A stretch of DNA of 64,000 nucleotides from Flavobacterium sp. KMS (GCF_000813005.1 NZ_JSYP01000001.1:62001-126000); one strand, 5' to 3'. Shown: positions 43,709-53,144, counted from the first letter of the stretch. Program-made: numbers and translations. Notes: generated from the letters alone by a model not told the origin.

Positions 43709-44137
43709 ATGAAACTATTAATTACCACCTTACTTTTAATTTTCAACCTGACATTATTCGCACAATCGACTCCGTTCGTTGGCGATTATAATCGTACACT
43801 TAGTGAAGAAGGAAAACATGAAATCGAATATAAACTAACCTTAAATCAAGACGGAACTTTCTTGTTTCATTCCTATTCAAAAATTAAAGGCGGAAATCCT
43901 CCAGAAGTAGATAAATACGGAAAAGGAAAATGGAATGCAAAAGACAATGTAATCACTTTTTCTTCAGATAAAAAAGAAGACTTTGATGAAAAATATACGT
44001 TAGATTTTAATAATTCTAAAGCTAGATTTATAACCAAAAATCCTAGAGATAAAACAGATCAGGTAATTAAAACAAAACTTACGTTTCTAGAATCAGGAAT
44101 TTTCTGGATCAAAAAACTTGATGTTTTTAAAGTATAA
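43709..44137 (+). CDS. small secreted beta-barrel-like protein
   Basis: The 142-aa product has a signal peptide ending near LFAQ and a beta-rich body beginning with FVGDYNRTL and continuing with LTLNQDGTFLFHSYSKIKGG and GKGKWNAKDNVITF. The pattern (opening GDY, alternating strands, GxW) is like lipocalin or copper-resistance NlpE-like folds. It cannot be assigned to a named family. It stands alone between the serine hydrolase and the DUF6934-like pair. Confidence 0.65.
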   Translation: MKLLITTLLLIFNLTLFAQSTPFVGDYNRTLSEEGKHEIEYKLTLNQDGTFLFHSYSKIKGGNPPEVDKYGKGKWNAKDNVITFSSDKKEDFDEKYTLDFNNSKARFITKNPRDKTDQVIKTKLTFLESGIFWIKKLDVFKV

Positions 44138-44217
44138 AAATCTCAAAATCGAACAAATTATTTTGTAAGTAAATATTTATAAAAAATAATGTATTTTTGC
44201 GATACTAATTTTTAATA

Positions 44218-44685
44218 ATGAATATTCCAAAATATGATTTGCTTACAAACACAGATTCAACTCTCTTCAGATTTGAAAGTATTGGAACTAGTGGCGAAAT
44301 ATCTAAAGGCATTGCTTATACAAAGACAAAAAATAAAACATTATACAATTTAGGTTTTGGAGATTTAATTTTTGACCCAGCCCAAAATAGATATATCATT
44401 GATGATTTAGCTGTAAGTGATAATGGAGATAGAAATGTAGTTCTAGCTACTGTTGCCAAATCTGCTTATACATTTTCCGAAATATATCCAGACAGAAATA
44501 TTTTTATTAGAGGTAGTACTAAAGCAAGAACACGATTATACAGAAGAGCTATATCGCTAAATCTTAAAGAATTGTCTGAAACATTTCATATCTTTGGTGC
44601 AATGGAAGATGAAAATGGAGATATTTTTGATGTTCCTTTTGATTCAAACGGTGATTTTTACGGATTTATTATTAAAAGAAAATAG
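44218..44685 (+). CDS. DUF6934-like protein
   Basis: The 155-aa protein matches the pattern I associate with DUF6934: an N-terminal strand pair (NIPKYDLLTNTDSTLFRFESIG, GISKGIAYTKT), then LYNLGFGDL, IDDLAVSDNGDRNVVLATVA and GSTKARTRLYRRAIS. The family is common in Bacteroidota, often beside a tiny partner gene, as here with 44687. It may act as a toxin or RNA-binding protein; family membership is from memory. The gene pair has a one-base gap. Confidence 0.65.
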   Translation: MNIPKYDLLTNTDSTLFRFESIGTSGEISKGIAYTKTKNKTLYNLGFGDLIFDPAQNRYIIDDLAVSDNGDRNVVLATVAKSAYTFSEIYPDRNIFIRGSTKARTRLYRRAISLNLKELSETFHIFGAMEDENGDIFDVPFDSNGDFYGFIIKRK

Positions 44686-44686
44686 T

Positions 44687-44845
44687 ATGAAAACACTAAT
44701 TAAAAATACTGCAGTTATTAAAAAAGCAAAAGTAAATTCTACGGTAAAAATAGATGTAGAATTAGATAAAATAAAAAATATAAAATTTACATCTAATAAA
44801 CCTGAAGAAATAAGTAAAGTTGAATTTAAATTAAGTTTCAAATAA
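44687..44845 (+). CDS. small partner protein (52 aa) of the DUF6934-like gene
   Basis: An ATG at 44687, one base after the DUF6934 stop, opens 52 codons, too few for most gene callers. The product is Lys-rich with strands STVKIDVELDKIKNIKFTS and SKVEFKLSFK. No membrane segment. The tight coupling suggests it is translated together with the upstream protein as an accessory or antitoxin-like partner. Confidence 0.6.
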   Translation: MKTLIKNTAVIKKAKVNSTVKIDVELDKIKNIKFTSNKPEEISKVEFKLSFK

Positions 44846-44886
44846 ATTGTTCTGCCATAAAAAACTATGCATATTACAAATTAATT

Positions 44887-44920
44887 AAACCGCTGCAAGA
44901 GTGTTCTTGTAGCGGTTTTT
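44887..44920 (+). terminator. terminator of the DUF6934 pair
   Basis: AACCGCT.CAAGA and TCTTG.AGCGGTT form a stem with a four-base loop and a T5 tail. Confidence 0.8.
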
Positions 44921-44940
44921 ATTTATGAATTTTATTTAAA

Positions 44941-44978
44941 TCTCCGCTCTGCGAAGTCTCCCGACTTCGTAGAGGATC
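44941..44978. repeat. dispersed hairpin repeat
   Basis: CTCTGCGAAGTC..GACTTCGTAGAG is a hairpin of the family at 38918, 39225 and 7715. Confidence 0.7.
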
Positions 44979-45048
44979 AAGCTTCAAAAACATATTTAAA
45001 ATGGTTTATAAACTATAAACAAGCTCAAATAACATCAGTTAAATAAAA

Positions 45049-45573
45049 ATGGATATAACTTATAGAAAAGGAACTAAAACTGATTTAAAAGGCTTAAAAA
45101 AATTGGCTGTAAAATCTTGGGGACAATTTGAGAAAAACTTAACAACCGAAAACTGGGGAAATTTATCTGATACCTTGATGGATGATAGTACCTATACCGA
45201 ATTACTTGATAAATCGCATTGCATAGTAAGCACGACAGACAAAAACGAAATAGTAGGAATGGCGTTTTTAGTTCCTAAAGGCAACCCAACTGATATTTAT
45301 GACAAAGAATGGTCTTATATCCGTTTCGTAACCGTCGACCCAACCTTTGGAGGGCAAGGAATTGGAAAGAAACTAACAACCTTATGTATTAACATTGCAC
45401 AACAGAACAATGAAAAAGTTATTGCCCTTCATACTTCGGAGATTATGGATAAAGCAAGGCATATTTATGAAAGTTTAGGATTTAAAATTTTAAAAGAAAT
45501 AGACCAACGACTCGGAAAACGATATTGGTTATATAAACTTGACCTAAATGAAATTGATAAATCAGTAAAATAA
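45049..45573 (+). CDS. GNAT-family N-acetyltransferase
   Basis: The 174-aa protein has GNAT motifs: the start ITYRKGTKTDLKGL, an acceptor strand YIRFVTVDPTFGGQGIGKKL, which is motif A with the acetyl-CoA binding QxxGxG/A turn, and the C-terminal ARHIYESLGFKIL. It transfers an acetyl group to an amine; the substrate is unknown. It is followed by a duplicated terminator and precedes the acyltransferase gene. Confidence 0.93.
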   Translation: MDITYRKGTKTDLKGLKKLAVKSWGQFEKNLTTENWGNLSDTLMDDSTYTELLDKSHCIVSTTDKNEIVGMAFLVPKGNPTDIYDKEWSYIRFVTVDPTFGGQGIGKKLTTLCINIAQQNNEKVIALHTSEIMDKARHIYESLGFKILKEIDQRLGKRYWLYKLDLNEIDKSVK

Positions 45574-45655
45574 TACTCCGCTTTTTAAAGTCACAACTGC
45601 TGCAATTTTCACTTTCGTGAAAATGTAAGGAATCGAAGTTAAAACACACCACAAA

Positions 45656-45715
45656 AAAGCTACAAGAAAATAATTTCTGTAGCTTTTTTTATAAACAGAA
45701 AAAATCAATCTTTGT
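45656..45715 (+). terminator. terminator copy with shared downstream motif
   Basis: This is the duplicated hairpin and AGAAAAAATCAATCTTTGT stretch also found at 41174-41238. It ends the GNAT gene and lies about 65 bases before the acyltransferase start. Confidence 0.75.
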
Positions 45716-45781
45716 GGAAAGAGATTGTAAATTCTTATTATTGAGTTCATACCACATTATTAAAATACCACACTATTAACC

Positions 45782-46861
45782 ATGACAAAACCAGAAACCA
45801 ACGTTTTAAAACCAAAACAACATTTTGAAATCCTTGATGGATTAAGAGGAATAGCCGCAGTGGCAATAGTAATTTTCCATTTTATGGAAATAGTTTATCC
45901 TCCCAACGAAAACTTCATCGCTCACGGATTTCTAGCCGTCGATTTTTTCTTTTGTCTCTCTGGGTTTGTTATTGCTTATGCGTATCATGACCGAATTGAT
46001 AAAATGAAAATTACCGATTTTTTCACATTAAGACTTATCAGGTTACATCCTTTGGTTATTTTTGGTTCAGTGTTAGGATTGTTGGCTTTCCTATTCGATC
46101 CTTTTGGCAGTCAATCTGGAACCTACGAAACAAGCAAGCTGATTTTGATATTTCTGGCTTCCGTTTTCCTTATTCCTTTCCCCGTAATGGCAGATCGTTA
46201 TTTTAATCTATTTGGTTTAAATGCACCAGGTTGGTCTCTGTTTTGGGAATATGTAGCCAATATTCTATATGCTCTTTTCCTATATAAATTAAGCCGTCGT
46301 TCCCTGTTTTTACTAACCATTTTTGCCGCAGCAGGAATCTGTTTTGTCAGTCATCGTGCGGGAGGTTCGTTAATGGGCGGATGGAGCGGAGAAAACTTTT
46401 GGGATGGATGTGCTCGTATTTCGTATTCCTTTTTGGCAGGAATGCTTATTTATCGTTCTAATTGGATTATTAAATCAAAACTAGGATTCATAGGTTTATC
46501 CGTATTACTACTTCTAGCCTTTTTAGTACCGTTTTCAAGCTGGAATTGGCTTACAGAACCTATCGTTGTATTACTCTATTTCCCTTTATTAATCGTATTA
46601 GGAGCTGGAGCAACGCTGGCACCAGTATTCAAAAAACTATGCATCTTCTTCGGGAAAATATCATATCCTTTATACATGACGCATTATGCCGTAATGTGGA
46701 TGTTTGCAGGCTATTACACAAAATACAAACCAGATACAAGCCAACTGACTTTTATTATAATCATAGGAACAATTCTTCTGGTGGGTATCGCCTATCTTAC
46801 AATGGTTTTGTATGATATTCCGGTTCGAAAATATCTAACAGATAGAAGAAAAAAAGAGTAA
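45782..46861 (+). CDS. acyltransferase-3 family membrane O-acyltransferase
   Basis: The 359-aa protein has the OafA/YrhL-like (Acyl_transf_3) start EILDGLRGIAAVAIVIFHF with the catalytic-region His and about ten membrane helices. Such enzymes transfer acetyl or acyl groups to surface polysaccharides or other carbohydrates across the membrane. A later helix carries GKISYPLYMTHYAVMW, typical of the family. It is preceded by a GNAT gene and followed by a repeat element and small unknown genes, so the acceptor cannot be deduced from context. Confidence 0.92.
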   Translation: MTKPETNVLKPKQHFEILDGLRGIAAVAIVIFHFMEIVYPPNENFIAHGFLAVDFFFCLSGFVIAYAYHDRIDKMKITDFFTLRLIRLHPLVIFGSVLGLLAFLFDPFGSQSGTYETSKLILIFLASVFLIPFPVMADRYFNLFGLNAPGWSLFWEYVANILYALFLYKLSRRSLFLLTIFAAAGICFVSHRAGGSLMGGWSGENFWDGCARISYSFLAGMLIYRSNWIIKSKLGFIGLSVLLLLAFLVPFSSWNWLTEPIVVLLYFPLLIVLGAGATLAPVFKKLCIFFGKISYPLYMTHYAVMWMFAGYYTKYKPDTSQLTFIIIIGTILLVGIAYLTMVLYDIPVRKYLTDRRKKE

Positions 46862-46911
46862 TTTTAGAAACCGATTGTTAACTTAAAACGTTCTCACTTT
46901 TAAAACCTTAA

Positions 46912-46991
46912 GGAGCTATTTCCTGTCGTCCACTGTATCTTTTCCTGGCTAAAGAAGCCAGAAAAAGGATGCCGTTCCCATCAGGGCTAGG
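46912..46991 (+). repeat. dispersed repeat, copy 3 of the AGGAGCTATTT...AGGGCTAGG family
   Basis: Starts GGAGCTATTT and ends TCAGGGCTAGG, the same ends as 34175-34295, with a central hairpin (TCCTGGCT..AGCCAGGA-like). It lies in the 46862-47137 gap, which has no gene. Confidence 0.8.
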
Positions 46992-47137
46992 TCTTCGATT
47001 TTCATCAGAATATTTTTTGCAATATTATCGGCAGAACATACCAAAACGTCAAGACAGAATAAAACAATTTCTAAAGACTTTGAAACTTTTCGCCTTCACG
47101 AAAACATTACAATGCTAAACTCAATTATAAATAAAAA

Positions 47138-47623
47138 ATGAAACTATTTCCAACAAGCGATTACACTTTCAAAATAATTGGAGAAGAAACTAATGCCCTT
47201 GATCGTTTACAACGAAGAACAGAATTTTCTGAAAGCTTGACTTCAAAAATAACCGACAAATCATTTCGCGGAATCGTTAAAAATAATACATTTAGAATAA
47301 TCTCATCAGAAATTGGAAAAGGCGCTTTTTGTGTTTTAACAGGAGAAATTAAGAACCAAAACGGACAAGTACATGTAGAAATAAATAAAGCCTTCCGAAT
47401 TATATTAAGTATATTTTTATGCTTTCCTTTTTTAGGTATAATTTCTCAAATTATATTTAGTGAAGAAAAATTCACAATCATTTTTATTGTCGTGGCTATT
47501 CTTCAAGTAGTTATGATTCGATATTTTTTTATTGAATTAGCTTTCAGAAGATTTTCTAAATCAAGCCTAAATAAATTGAGTGACGTATTAGACATTGAAC
47601 AGCTTGAAAAAATTAAAGCATAA
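47138..47623 (+). CDS. membrane protein of unknown function
   Basis: The 161-aa product begins with a beta-rich soluble part (DRLQRRTEFSESLTSKITDKSFRGIVKNNTFRIISSEIGKGAFCVLTGEI, split here into short motifs) and ends with two adjacent membrane helices (residues ~86-105 and ~111-131, FLCFPFLGIISQIIF and FTIIFIVVAILQVVMI). No family is recognised. It may be cotranscribed with the lipoprotein gene 20 bases downstream. Confidence 0.6.
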   Translation: MKLFPTSDYTFKIIGEETNALDRLQRRTEFSESLTSKITDKSFRGIVKNNTFRIISSEIGKGAFCVLTGEIKNQNGQVHVEINKAFRIILSIFLCFPFLGIISQIIFSEEKFTIIFIVVAILQVVMIRYFFIELAFRRFSKSSLNKLSDVLDIEQLEKIKA

Positions 47624-47643
47624 CAAACCATTATAATCTAGAA

Positions 47644-48375
47644 ATGATAAAGATATATAGCTTCCTTATTTTATTCATATTAGCATCTTGCCATCAAAAT
47701 AAGCAAGCCGCTAAGGCCTTTCAAAAATTAGATAGTAAACCGATAAAAAATGTGGCTGAAAGAAAACCAGATTCTACGCATGAAACATATCCGGTACTAA
47801 TTGATACGCTAAAAATTGATTTGCAAAAGTTTATTGTTATCCAAAATGACCCTAGAGACGATAAACAAATGAACCTTTCTATATTAAATAGTAAAAAGGA
47901 TACCATTTATGTGCATGATACTTATGCTACAAATGGCTTTAACTTTGAAGATTTTGATAATAATGGCATTCTAGACATAAGACTTGACCAGATTACTAAT
48001 GTTGGCGGAATTAGTGAGTTGATTTTTTATGACAAAAACAATAAAATTTTTAAAGCTGTCGAAGACTTTTCTAATTATCCAAATCCAACTAAAATCAAGA
48101 ACACAAAATATTGGTATTCTTACCATCGAAGCGGATGTGCTGATATAAACTGGGGAAGTGAATTATTTAAGATTGAAAACTTTAAAGTAATCAAGATTGG
48201 AGAAATTGAAGGAATTGGATGTGAAGAAGAAAAAGAAAATGGCATATTCATTTATAAAACAAAAGGAGATTCGAGAAAAAGAATATACTCTGAAAAAAGA
48301 AAACCTGGTTATTACAGCGACAAATGGGATTATATAGAGAACTATTGGAATAAAAACTACAAGAAGTTTGAATAA
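47644..48375 (+). CDS. XAC2610-like lipoprotein
   Basis: The 243-aa protein has a lipobox signal (LILFILASCHQNKQA) and a beta-rich body. FIVIQNDPRD, NFEDFDNNGILDIRL and FYDKNNKIFKAVEDFSNYPNP resemble XAC2610-related proteins, a Flavobacterium-common lipoprotein type; two WG-like turns are also seen (SRKRIYSEKR, KWDYIENYW). Cys residues in GCADINWG and GIGCEEE may form a disulfide. It is likely at the outer membrane; function unknown. Confidence 0.65.
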   Translation: MIKIYSFLILFILASCHQNKQAAKAFQKLDSKPIKNVAERKPDSTHETYPVLIDTLKIDLQKFIVIQNDPRDDKQMNLSILNSKKDTIYVHDTYATNGFNFEDFDNNGILDIRLDQITNVGGISELIFYDKNNKIFKAVEDFSNYPNPTKIKNTKYWYSYHRSGCADINWGSELFKIENFKVIKIGEIEGIGCEEEKENGIFIYKTKGDSRKRIYSEKRKPGYYSDKWDYIENYWNKNYKKFE

Positions 48376-48593
48376 AAAAACCGATCTACTTTCCAGCAAT
48401 ACAAAAACTAAACACCTACAAACAAATACGTTAATACAAAATAAAGATATAAAAACCATCCATTCCCATCAATATTTTCGTTATTAATTTCTATATTTGA
48501 TAGAATAATGCATTCTTTTTATAAAGAGTAATACCACACTTATTAGCGTAAACTTCAGTTCAATTTATTCAGTAATTAATACCTCACTAAATA

Positions 48594-49448
48594 ATGAAAA
48601 CATTTACCAGTAAAGACATCGAAAATTATTACGACCAAACAGAAGTTCACTATAAATTGCATTGGGAACTAGAAAAATCAATGGGACTTCATTACGGCAT
48701 ATGGGATAAATCGACTAAAACACTTCATGAGTCGATAATCAATACCAACTTTTTACTCATGAAATTTGGTGAAATCAAACCATCAGATTCCGTATTAGAT
48801 TGTGGTTGTGGCATTGGCGGATCAGCCATATATCTTTCAAAAAAAGTAGGCTGTCAAGTTACTGGTGTAACACTAAGCGCAAAACAAGTTGCTACGGCAA
48901 AAAAACTGGCAATAGAAAATTCTGTTGACCAATTAGTGTCTTTTTATCAGCTAAACTATCTTGAAACTGGTTTTGCAGATCAATCTTTTGATAAAATATG
49001 GGCAATGGAAAGTTTTGGTTCTTCTTTTGACAAACAACTTTTCTTTAAAGAAATGCAACGAATCTTAAAACCTGGTGGGAAAATCTTGTTTGCCGATACA
49101 TTTAAACCGTATTCATATGATATCGACCAAGAAATTGATATGCAAATAATGCTTAATGGCTGGGCAATTTCGGATATATTATCTCTCGAAGAATTAACCA
49201 AACTAGCACAGGATCATAACTTTGAAACTCCTCAAATAAACGACGTAACAAAAGATGTCAAAAAATCTGTCGAAAGACTGTATTCCCTTTCATTGGCTGG
49301 TATGGTAGCATCCAAAATATATAATTTATTCAAAAAAGTAAGTCAATTTTCAAAGGTGCATTATAAGACTGGTATTGCCCAAAAGAAAGCCTATGAAAAT
49401 GGTAAATGGGGATACTATCTCGTTATGGCAGAAAAGAAAAATGCTTAA
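48594..49448 (+). CDS. SAM-dependent class I methyltransferase
   Basis: The 284-aa protein has a Rossmann methyltransferase core: motif I VLDCGCGIGGSAIYLSKKVG near residues 66-85, with GxGxGG, and post-motif strands VTGVTLSAKQV, FDKIWAMESFGS and PGGKILFADTF. The N-terminal HYGIWDKSTKTLHESI and the C-terminal helical part recall small-molecule methyltransferases of the tocopherol/cyclopropane-synthase-related group. Substrate is unknown. It is followed by a repeat-rich gap and topB. Confidence 0.85.
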   Translation: MKTFTSKDIENYYDQTEVHYKLHWELEKSMGLHYGIWDKSTKTLHESIINTNFLLMKFGEIKPSDSVLDCGCGIGGSAIYLSKKVGCQVTGVTLSAKQVATAKKLAIENSVDQLVSFYQLNYLETGFADQSFDKIWAMESFGSSFDKQLFFKEMQRILKPGGKILFADTFKPYSYDIDQEIDMQIMLNGWAISDILSLEELTKLAQDHNFETPQINDVTKDVKKSVERLYSLSLAGMVASKIYNLFKKVSQFSKVHYKTGIAQKKAYENGKWGYYLVMAEKKNA

Positions 49449-49510
49449 TATTTTTTTGTGCAATAAATGCTTTTCGAAGTCCGACGCCTATTTACAAATT
49501 GTTACGCATA

Positions 49511-49735
49511 AAATGGAACGCGGATTAAACAGATTCGCTTTCACGAAAACGCGGATAAAAACGGATTTAATGATGTTTAGATAAAAATCCGTAATTAATC
49601 CATGTCTTCACAGAGTAAATCTGCTCTAATCTTTTAACAATCTGAGTGAAACAAAAAAATTGCGCCTCTACGATATTTAAAAAGAACCTTTGTGTCTTTG
49701 TTCCTAAGAACCCTTGCTCCTTTCTTATAAAAAAT
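49511..49735. repeat. dispersed repeats upstream of topB
   Basis: GGAACGCGGATT...CAGATTCGC elements (49515-49580), partly palindromic, are followed by an ACTTAGC/CCTTTGTGTCTTTG series to about 49735. No gene lies in 49449-49768. Confidence 0.7.
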
Positions 49736-49768
49736 CGTTAATTTTGCCTTCAAATAAGAAGGAGAAAA

Positions 49769-52072
49769 ATGAAGGTATGTATTGCTGAAAAACCAAGTGT
49801 AGCACGCGAAATCGCATCCGTTTTAGGAGCCAATACCAAACACGATGGGTATTATGAAGGCAACGGATATGCCGTAACGTACACTTTTGGGCATTTATGT
49901 ACCTTAAAAGAACCTAACGATTACAAACCACACTGGAAAAGCTGGGATTTGAACAACCTACCTATGCTTCCCGAGAAATTTGAAACCAAAGTGGTGGAAA
50001 ATTCAGGAATCCAGAAACAATTTAAGATTGTAAAAAGTTTATTTGACAAAGCCGAAGTAGTTATAAACTGCGGGGATGCTGGACAAGAAGGAGAGCTCAT
50101 TCAGCGTTGGGTGATGAATGAAGCCAACTATAAAGGCGAAGTACAACGCTTATGGATATCGTCCTTAACAACCGAAGCCATAAAAGAAGGTTTTGAAAAC
50201 TTAAAACCATCTGCCAACTACGATAATTTATTTTACGCCGGATTTTCCAGAGCTATTGGCGACTGGTTATTGGGTATGAATGCCACTCGTTTGTACACCG
50301 TAAAGCATGGTGGTTACAAACAAGTATTGTCTATTGGTCGGGTACAAACGCCAACACTGGCAATGGTTGTAGATCGCTGGAAAGAAATTGAGAATTTTAA
50401 ACCCCAACCCTATTGGGAACTACAAACTTTGTATAGAGAAACACTTTTTAGCTATGAAGAAGGACGTTTCTTAAAAAAAGAAGATGGTGAACTCTTAGCC
50501 AATAAAGTCAAAAAAAGTGAGTTTGAAATTGTTTCGGTTGAAAAAAAGAACGGAAACGAATTTGCGCCTAAACTATTCGATTTAACAGGTTTACAAGTAT
50601 ATTGCAATACCAAATTTGGATTCTCGGCAGATGAAACGCTTAAAATTGTGCAAACTTTGTACGAACAAAAAGTAGTTACCTATCCCAGAGTTGATACTAC
50701 ATTTTTACCAAATGATATCTATCCAAAAGTACCTGGTATTCTGCAAAATTTAACCAATTATGCTGCATTGACCCAACCACTTTTAGAAAAAAAGATTAAA
50801 AAATCGCCTAAGGTTTTCAACGATAAAAAAGTAACGGATCACCACGCAATTATCCCAACTGGCGTACAATCTAATTTGCAATACAATCAGCAGCAAGTCT
50901 ATGATATTATTACAAGGCGATTTATTGCCGTATTTTATGATGATTGTTTGGTTGCCAATACAACAGTAATAGGAAAAGCAGCCGAAGTGCACTTTAAAAC
51001 CACAGGAAAAGAAATCTTAAAAAAAGGATTCCGTGTTGTTTTTGAAGATCCTAACGCAAAAGAAAAGGAAGTCGATTTATTACCCAGTTTTGTTGTGGGA
51101 GAAAAAGGACCGCACGAACCTTCGTTTTTAGAAAAAGAAACCAAACCACCCAATCAGTTTACAGAGGCAACATTATTACGTGCCATGGAAACCGCAGGAA
51201 AACAGGTTGATGATGAAGATTTACGCGAATTGATGAAAGAAAACGGTATCGGACGTCCATCTACCCGAGCTAATATTATCGAAACGCTGTTTAAACGTCA
51301 GTATATTGTTCGAAACAAAAAACAGGTTTTACCAACACCTACAGGAATTCAGCTTATTGATACGATTCAGAATGAATTAATAAAATCGGCAGAACTTACG
51401 GGTTCTTGGGAGAAACAGTTGAAAGATATCGAAAAAGGAACTTTTACCGCTGGTGCTTTTATTATCAATATGAAACGCATGGTAGAAGCCTTGGTATATG
51501 AAGTACGAAGCGAAACCAGACACGCCAATATTTCGCATGCACAAAGTATTCAAAAACAAGTAGCGACAGTCGAGAAAAAGAAAGCTGCAGGAATCTTGGC
51601 AGAAACCTGTCCGAAATGTCAAAAAGCAACACTTATAAAAGGAAAATCTGCTTACGGTTGTGGCAATTATAAAGCAGGTTGTGATTTTGTATTGCCTTAT
51701 ACTTTTGCTGACAAGAAAATATCCGAGAACCAATATTTAAGATTAGTCCAAAAAGGATCAACAGTAAATATAAAAGGCTTTAAAACCGATGCTGGTACAG
51801 TAGAAGGTTTAATTCGTTTTGAAGAAAATTACAAACTAAAACTAGAACCTAAGAAAGCAACACCAAAAGCAGCTTCAGCAGCGACACCCGACTCATTAAT
51901 ATGCCCTAAATGTAAAAAAGGAACAATTATGAAAGGAAAAACGGCCTATGGTTGTGGCGATTATAAATTGGGTTGTGATTTTAAAGTGACTTTTGATGTA
52001 GTTAGAGAAAAACTAAAAGATCAAAAACCTACAAAAGAGTTAGTTTACGCTATTTTACAAGAAAACGTTTAG
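49769..52072 (+). CDS. topB: DNA topoisomerase III
   Basis: The 767-aa type IA topoisomerase has a Toprim N-terminus (KVCIAEKPSVAREIASVLG, the DxDxE-equivalent INCGDAGQEGELIQR), active-site Tyr305 in VVTYPRVDTTFLP, and two C-terminal zinc-ribbon-like elements (CPKCQKATLIKGKSAYGC; CPKCKKGTIMKGKTAYGC). It decatenates DNA in the cytoplasm. The two C-terminal fingers are near-duplicates. Length fits bacterial TopB with extra fingers. No topB-associated gene is adjacent. Confidence 0.95.
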   Translation: MKVCIAEKPSVAREIASVLGANTKHDGYYEGNGYAVTYTFGHLCTLKEPNDYKPHWKSWDLNNLPMLPEKFETKVVENSGIQKQFKIVKSLFDKAEVVINCGDAGQEGELIQRWVMNEANYKGEVQRLWISSLTTEAIKEGFENLKPSANYDNLFYAGFSRAIGDWLLGMNATRLYTVKHGGYKQVLSIGRVQTPTLAMVVDRWKEIENFKPQPYWELQTLYRETLFSYEEGRFLKKEDGELLANKVKKSEFEIVSVEKKNGNEFAPKLFDLTGLQVYCNTKFGFSADETLKIVQTLYEQKVVTYPRVDTTFLPNDIYPKVPGILQNLTNYAALTQPLLEKKIKKSPKVFNDKKVTDHHAIIPTGVQSNLQYNQQQVYDIITRRFIAVFYDDCLVANTTVIGKAAEVHFKTTGKEILKKGFRVVFEDPNAKEKEVDLLPSFVVGEKGPHEPSFLEKETKPPNQFTEATLLRAMETAGKQVDDEDLRELMKENGIGRPSTRANIIETLFKRQYIVRNKKQVLPTPTGIQLIDTIQNELIKSAELTGSWEKQLKDIEKGTFTAGAFIINMKRMVEALVYEVRSETRHANISHAQSIQKQVATVEKKKAAGILAETCPKCQKATLIKGKSAYGCGNYKAGCDFVLPYTFADKKISENQYLRLVQKGSTVNIKGFKTDAGTVEGLIRFEENYKLKLEPKKATPKAASAATPDSLICPKCKKGTIMKGKTAYGCGDYKLGCDFKVTFDVVREKLKDQKPTKELVYAILQENV

Positions 52073-52083
52073 TTTTTTGCACC

Positions 52084-52248
52084 AGATTTAAAGGATTAAA
52101 AAGATTTTTTCGTCACGATTTTTTTCACGCAGATACTACAGATTTAAGCAGATACTAGCAGATTTATATAATTTTAAATCAAAATTAAATTTGCCCTAAT
52201 CTGCAAAATCTGCGTGAAACAATAATTCCTTTTAATCCTTTAAATCTG
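52084..52248. repeat. long palindromic repeat
   Basis: TTTCACGCAGAT (52123-52134) is inverted as ATCTGCGTGAAA (52208-52219), with outer TTTAAAGGATTAAAA and TTTTAATCCTTTAAA arms. Similar AGATTT/AAATCTG repeats occur near 49590-49650. Confidence 0.75.
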
Positions 52249-52338
52249 TGACAAGTTTCAAAATAAATTAGTGAAATTTGTGGCTAACTTTTTTTTCATA
52301 CTTTAGTACTTCCAAATAACATCAAACATAAATACATA

Positions 52339-52815
52339 ATGACTCAAAAAATTACTCTCATACTACTTTTATTGGCTGTTGTTTCTTGTAAAAATGCTGA
52401 AGCTCCAGAAAAAGACAAAATAAAAACAGCTGATTGGCTTATCGGAAAATGGGAAAACGTTTCTCCTCAAGGAACCTTAACCGAAACATGGAGCAAAGTA
52501 AACGATAGTACTTTTCAAGGGAGTTCTTATTTTATAAAAGGAAAAGATACCATTCATTTTGAATCGATTAAACTACAACAAAAAGGCGAAGACTTAACTT
52601 ATAACGCTACTGTAAAAGGTCAAAATAATGATCAAGCAGTCGCTTTTGAGTTAACTACTTCGACCGAAAAAGGATTAGTTTTTGAAAATCCAAAACACGA
52701 TTATCCACAAAAAATTAGCTATACCAAAGACGCAAACAATACTTTAACCGCAGAAATTTCAGGGAAACTGCAAGGAAAATTATCTTCGGAGAAGTTTGTA
52801 ATGGTTAAGAAGTAG
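52339..52815 (+). CDS. DUF6265-like lipoprotein
   Basis: The 158-aa product has a lipobox signal (LLAVVSCKNAEA) and a beta-barrel body: DWLIGKWENVSPQGTLTETWSK, FESIKLQQKGEDLTYNATVKGQ and FENPKHDYPQKISYT. This is the DUF6265 pattern (opening GxW, closing HDYPQxIxY), a small lipocalin-like lipoprotein of unknown function. It stands between repeats and the small membrane gene. Confidence 0.85.
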   Translation: MTQKITLILLLLAVVSCKNAEAPEKDKIKTADWLIGKWENVSPQGTLTETWSKVNDSTFQGSSYFIKGKDTIHFESIKLQQKGEDLTYNATVKGQNNDQAVAFELTTSTEKGLVFENPKHDYPQKISYTKDANNTLTAEISGKLQGKLSSEKFVMVKK

Positions 52816-52865
52816 TTTTTTAAGGTTTTAAAAACAGAAATTCAACATTAATAAATACATTTTGA

Positions 52866-53144
52866 ATGTTTCCAACTGACTCCGAATTCTCATTTTTGTA
52901 TTTAAGCTATATTGTTGTGTTTCTTTATTTTAGTTTAGGTTACTTCTTGACCAAAATAAAAAGCTTCAAACTGAATTTAATAGTCTTTTCAGTCTATACC
53001 CTTTTCATGCTTTATATTTTTTCTGATGAAAATAATTTTAAATATGGAGGTTCCTTATCCGTCTTATTTTATGGTTTAGTATTTCTAATACTACACTTAA
53101 TTATATACGGAATCATCGAACTTGTTAAAGCGCTAAAGAAATGA
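52866..53144 (+). CDS. small membrane protein with three helices
   Basis: The 92-aa product has three predicted membrane helices (residues ~10-29, 36-52 and 65-88) with short charged links, ending KALKK. No family recognised. It follows the DUF6265-like gene after about 50 bases and may be cotranscribed. Confidence 0.55.
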   Translation: MFPTDSEFSFLYLSYIVVFLYFSLGYFLTKIKSFKLNLIVFSVYTLFMLYIFSDENNFKYGGSLSVLFYGLVFLILHLIIYGIIELVKALKK

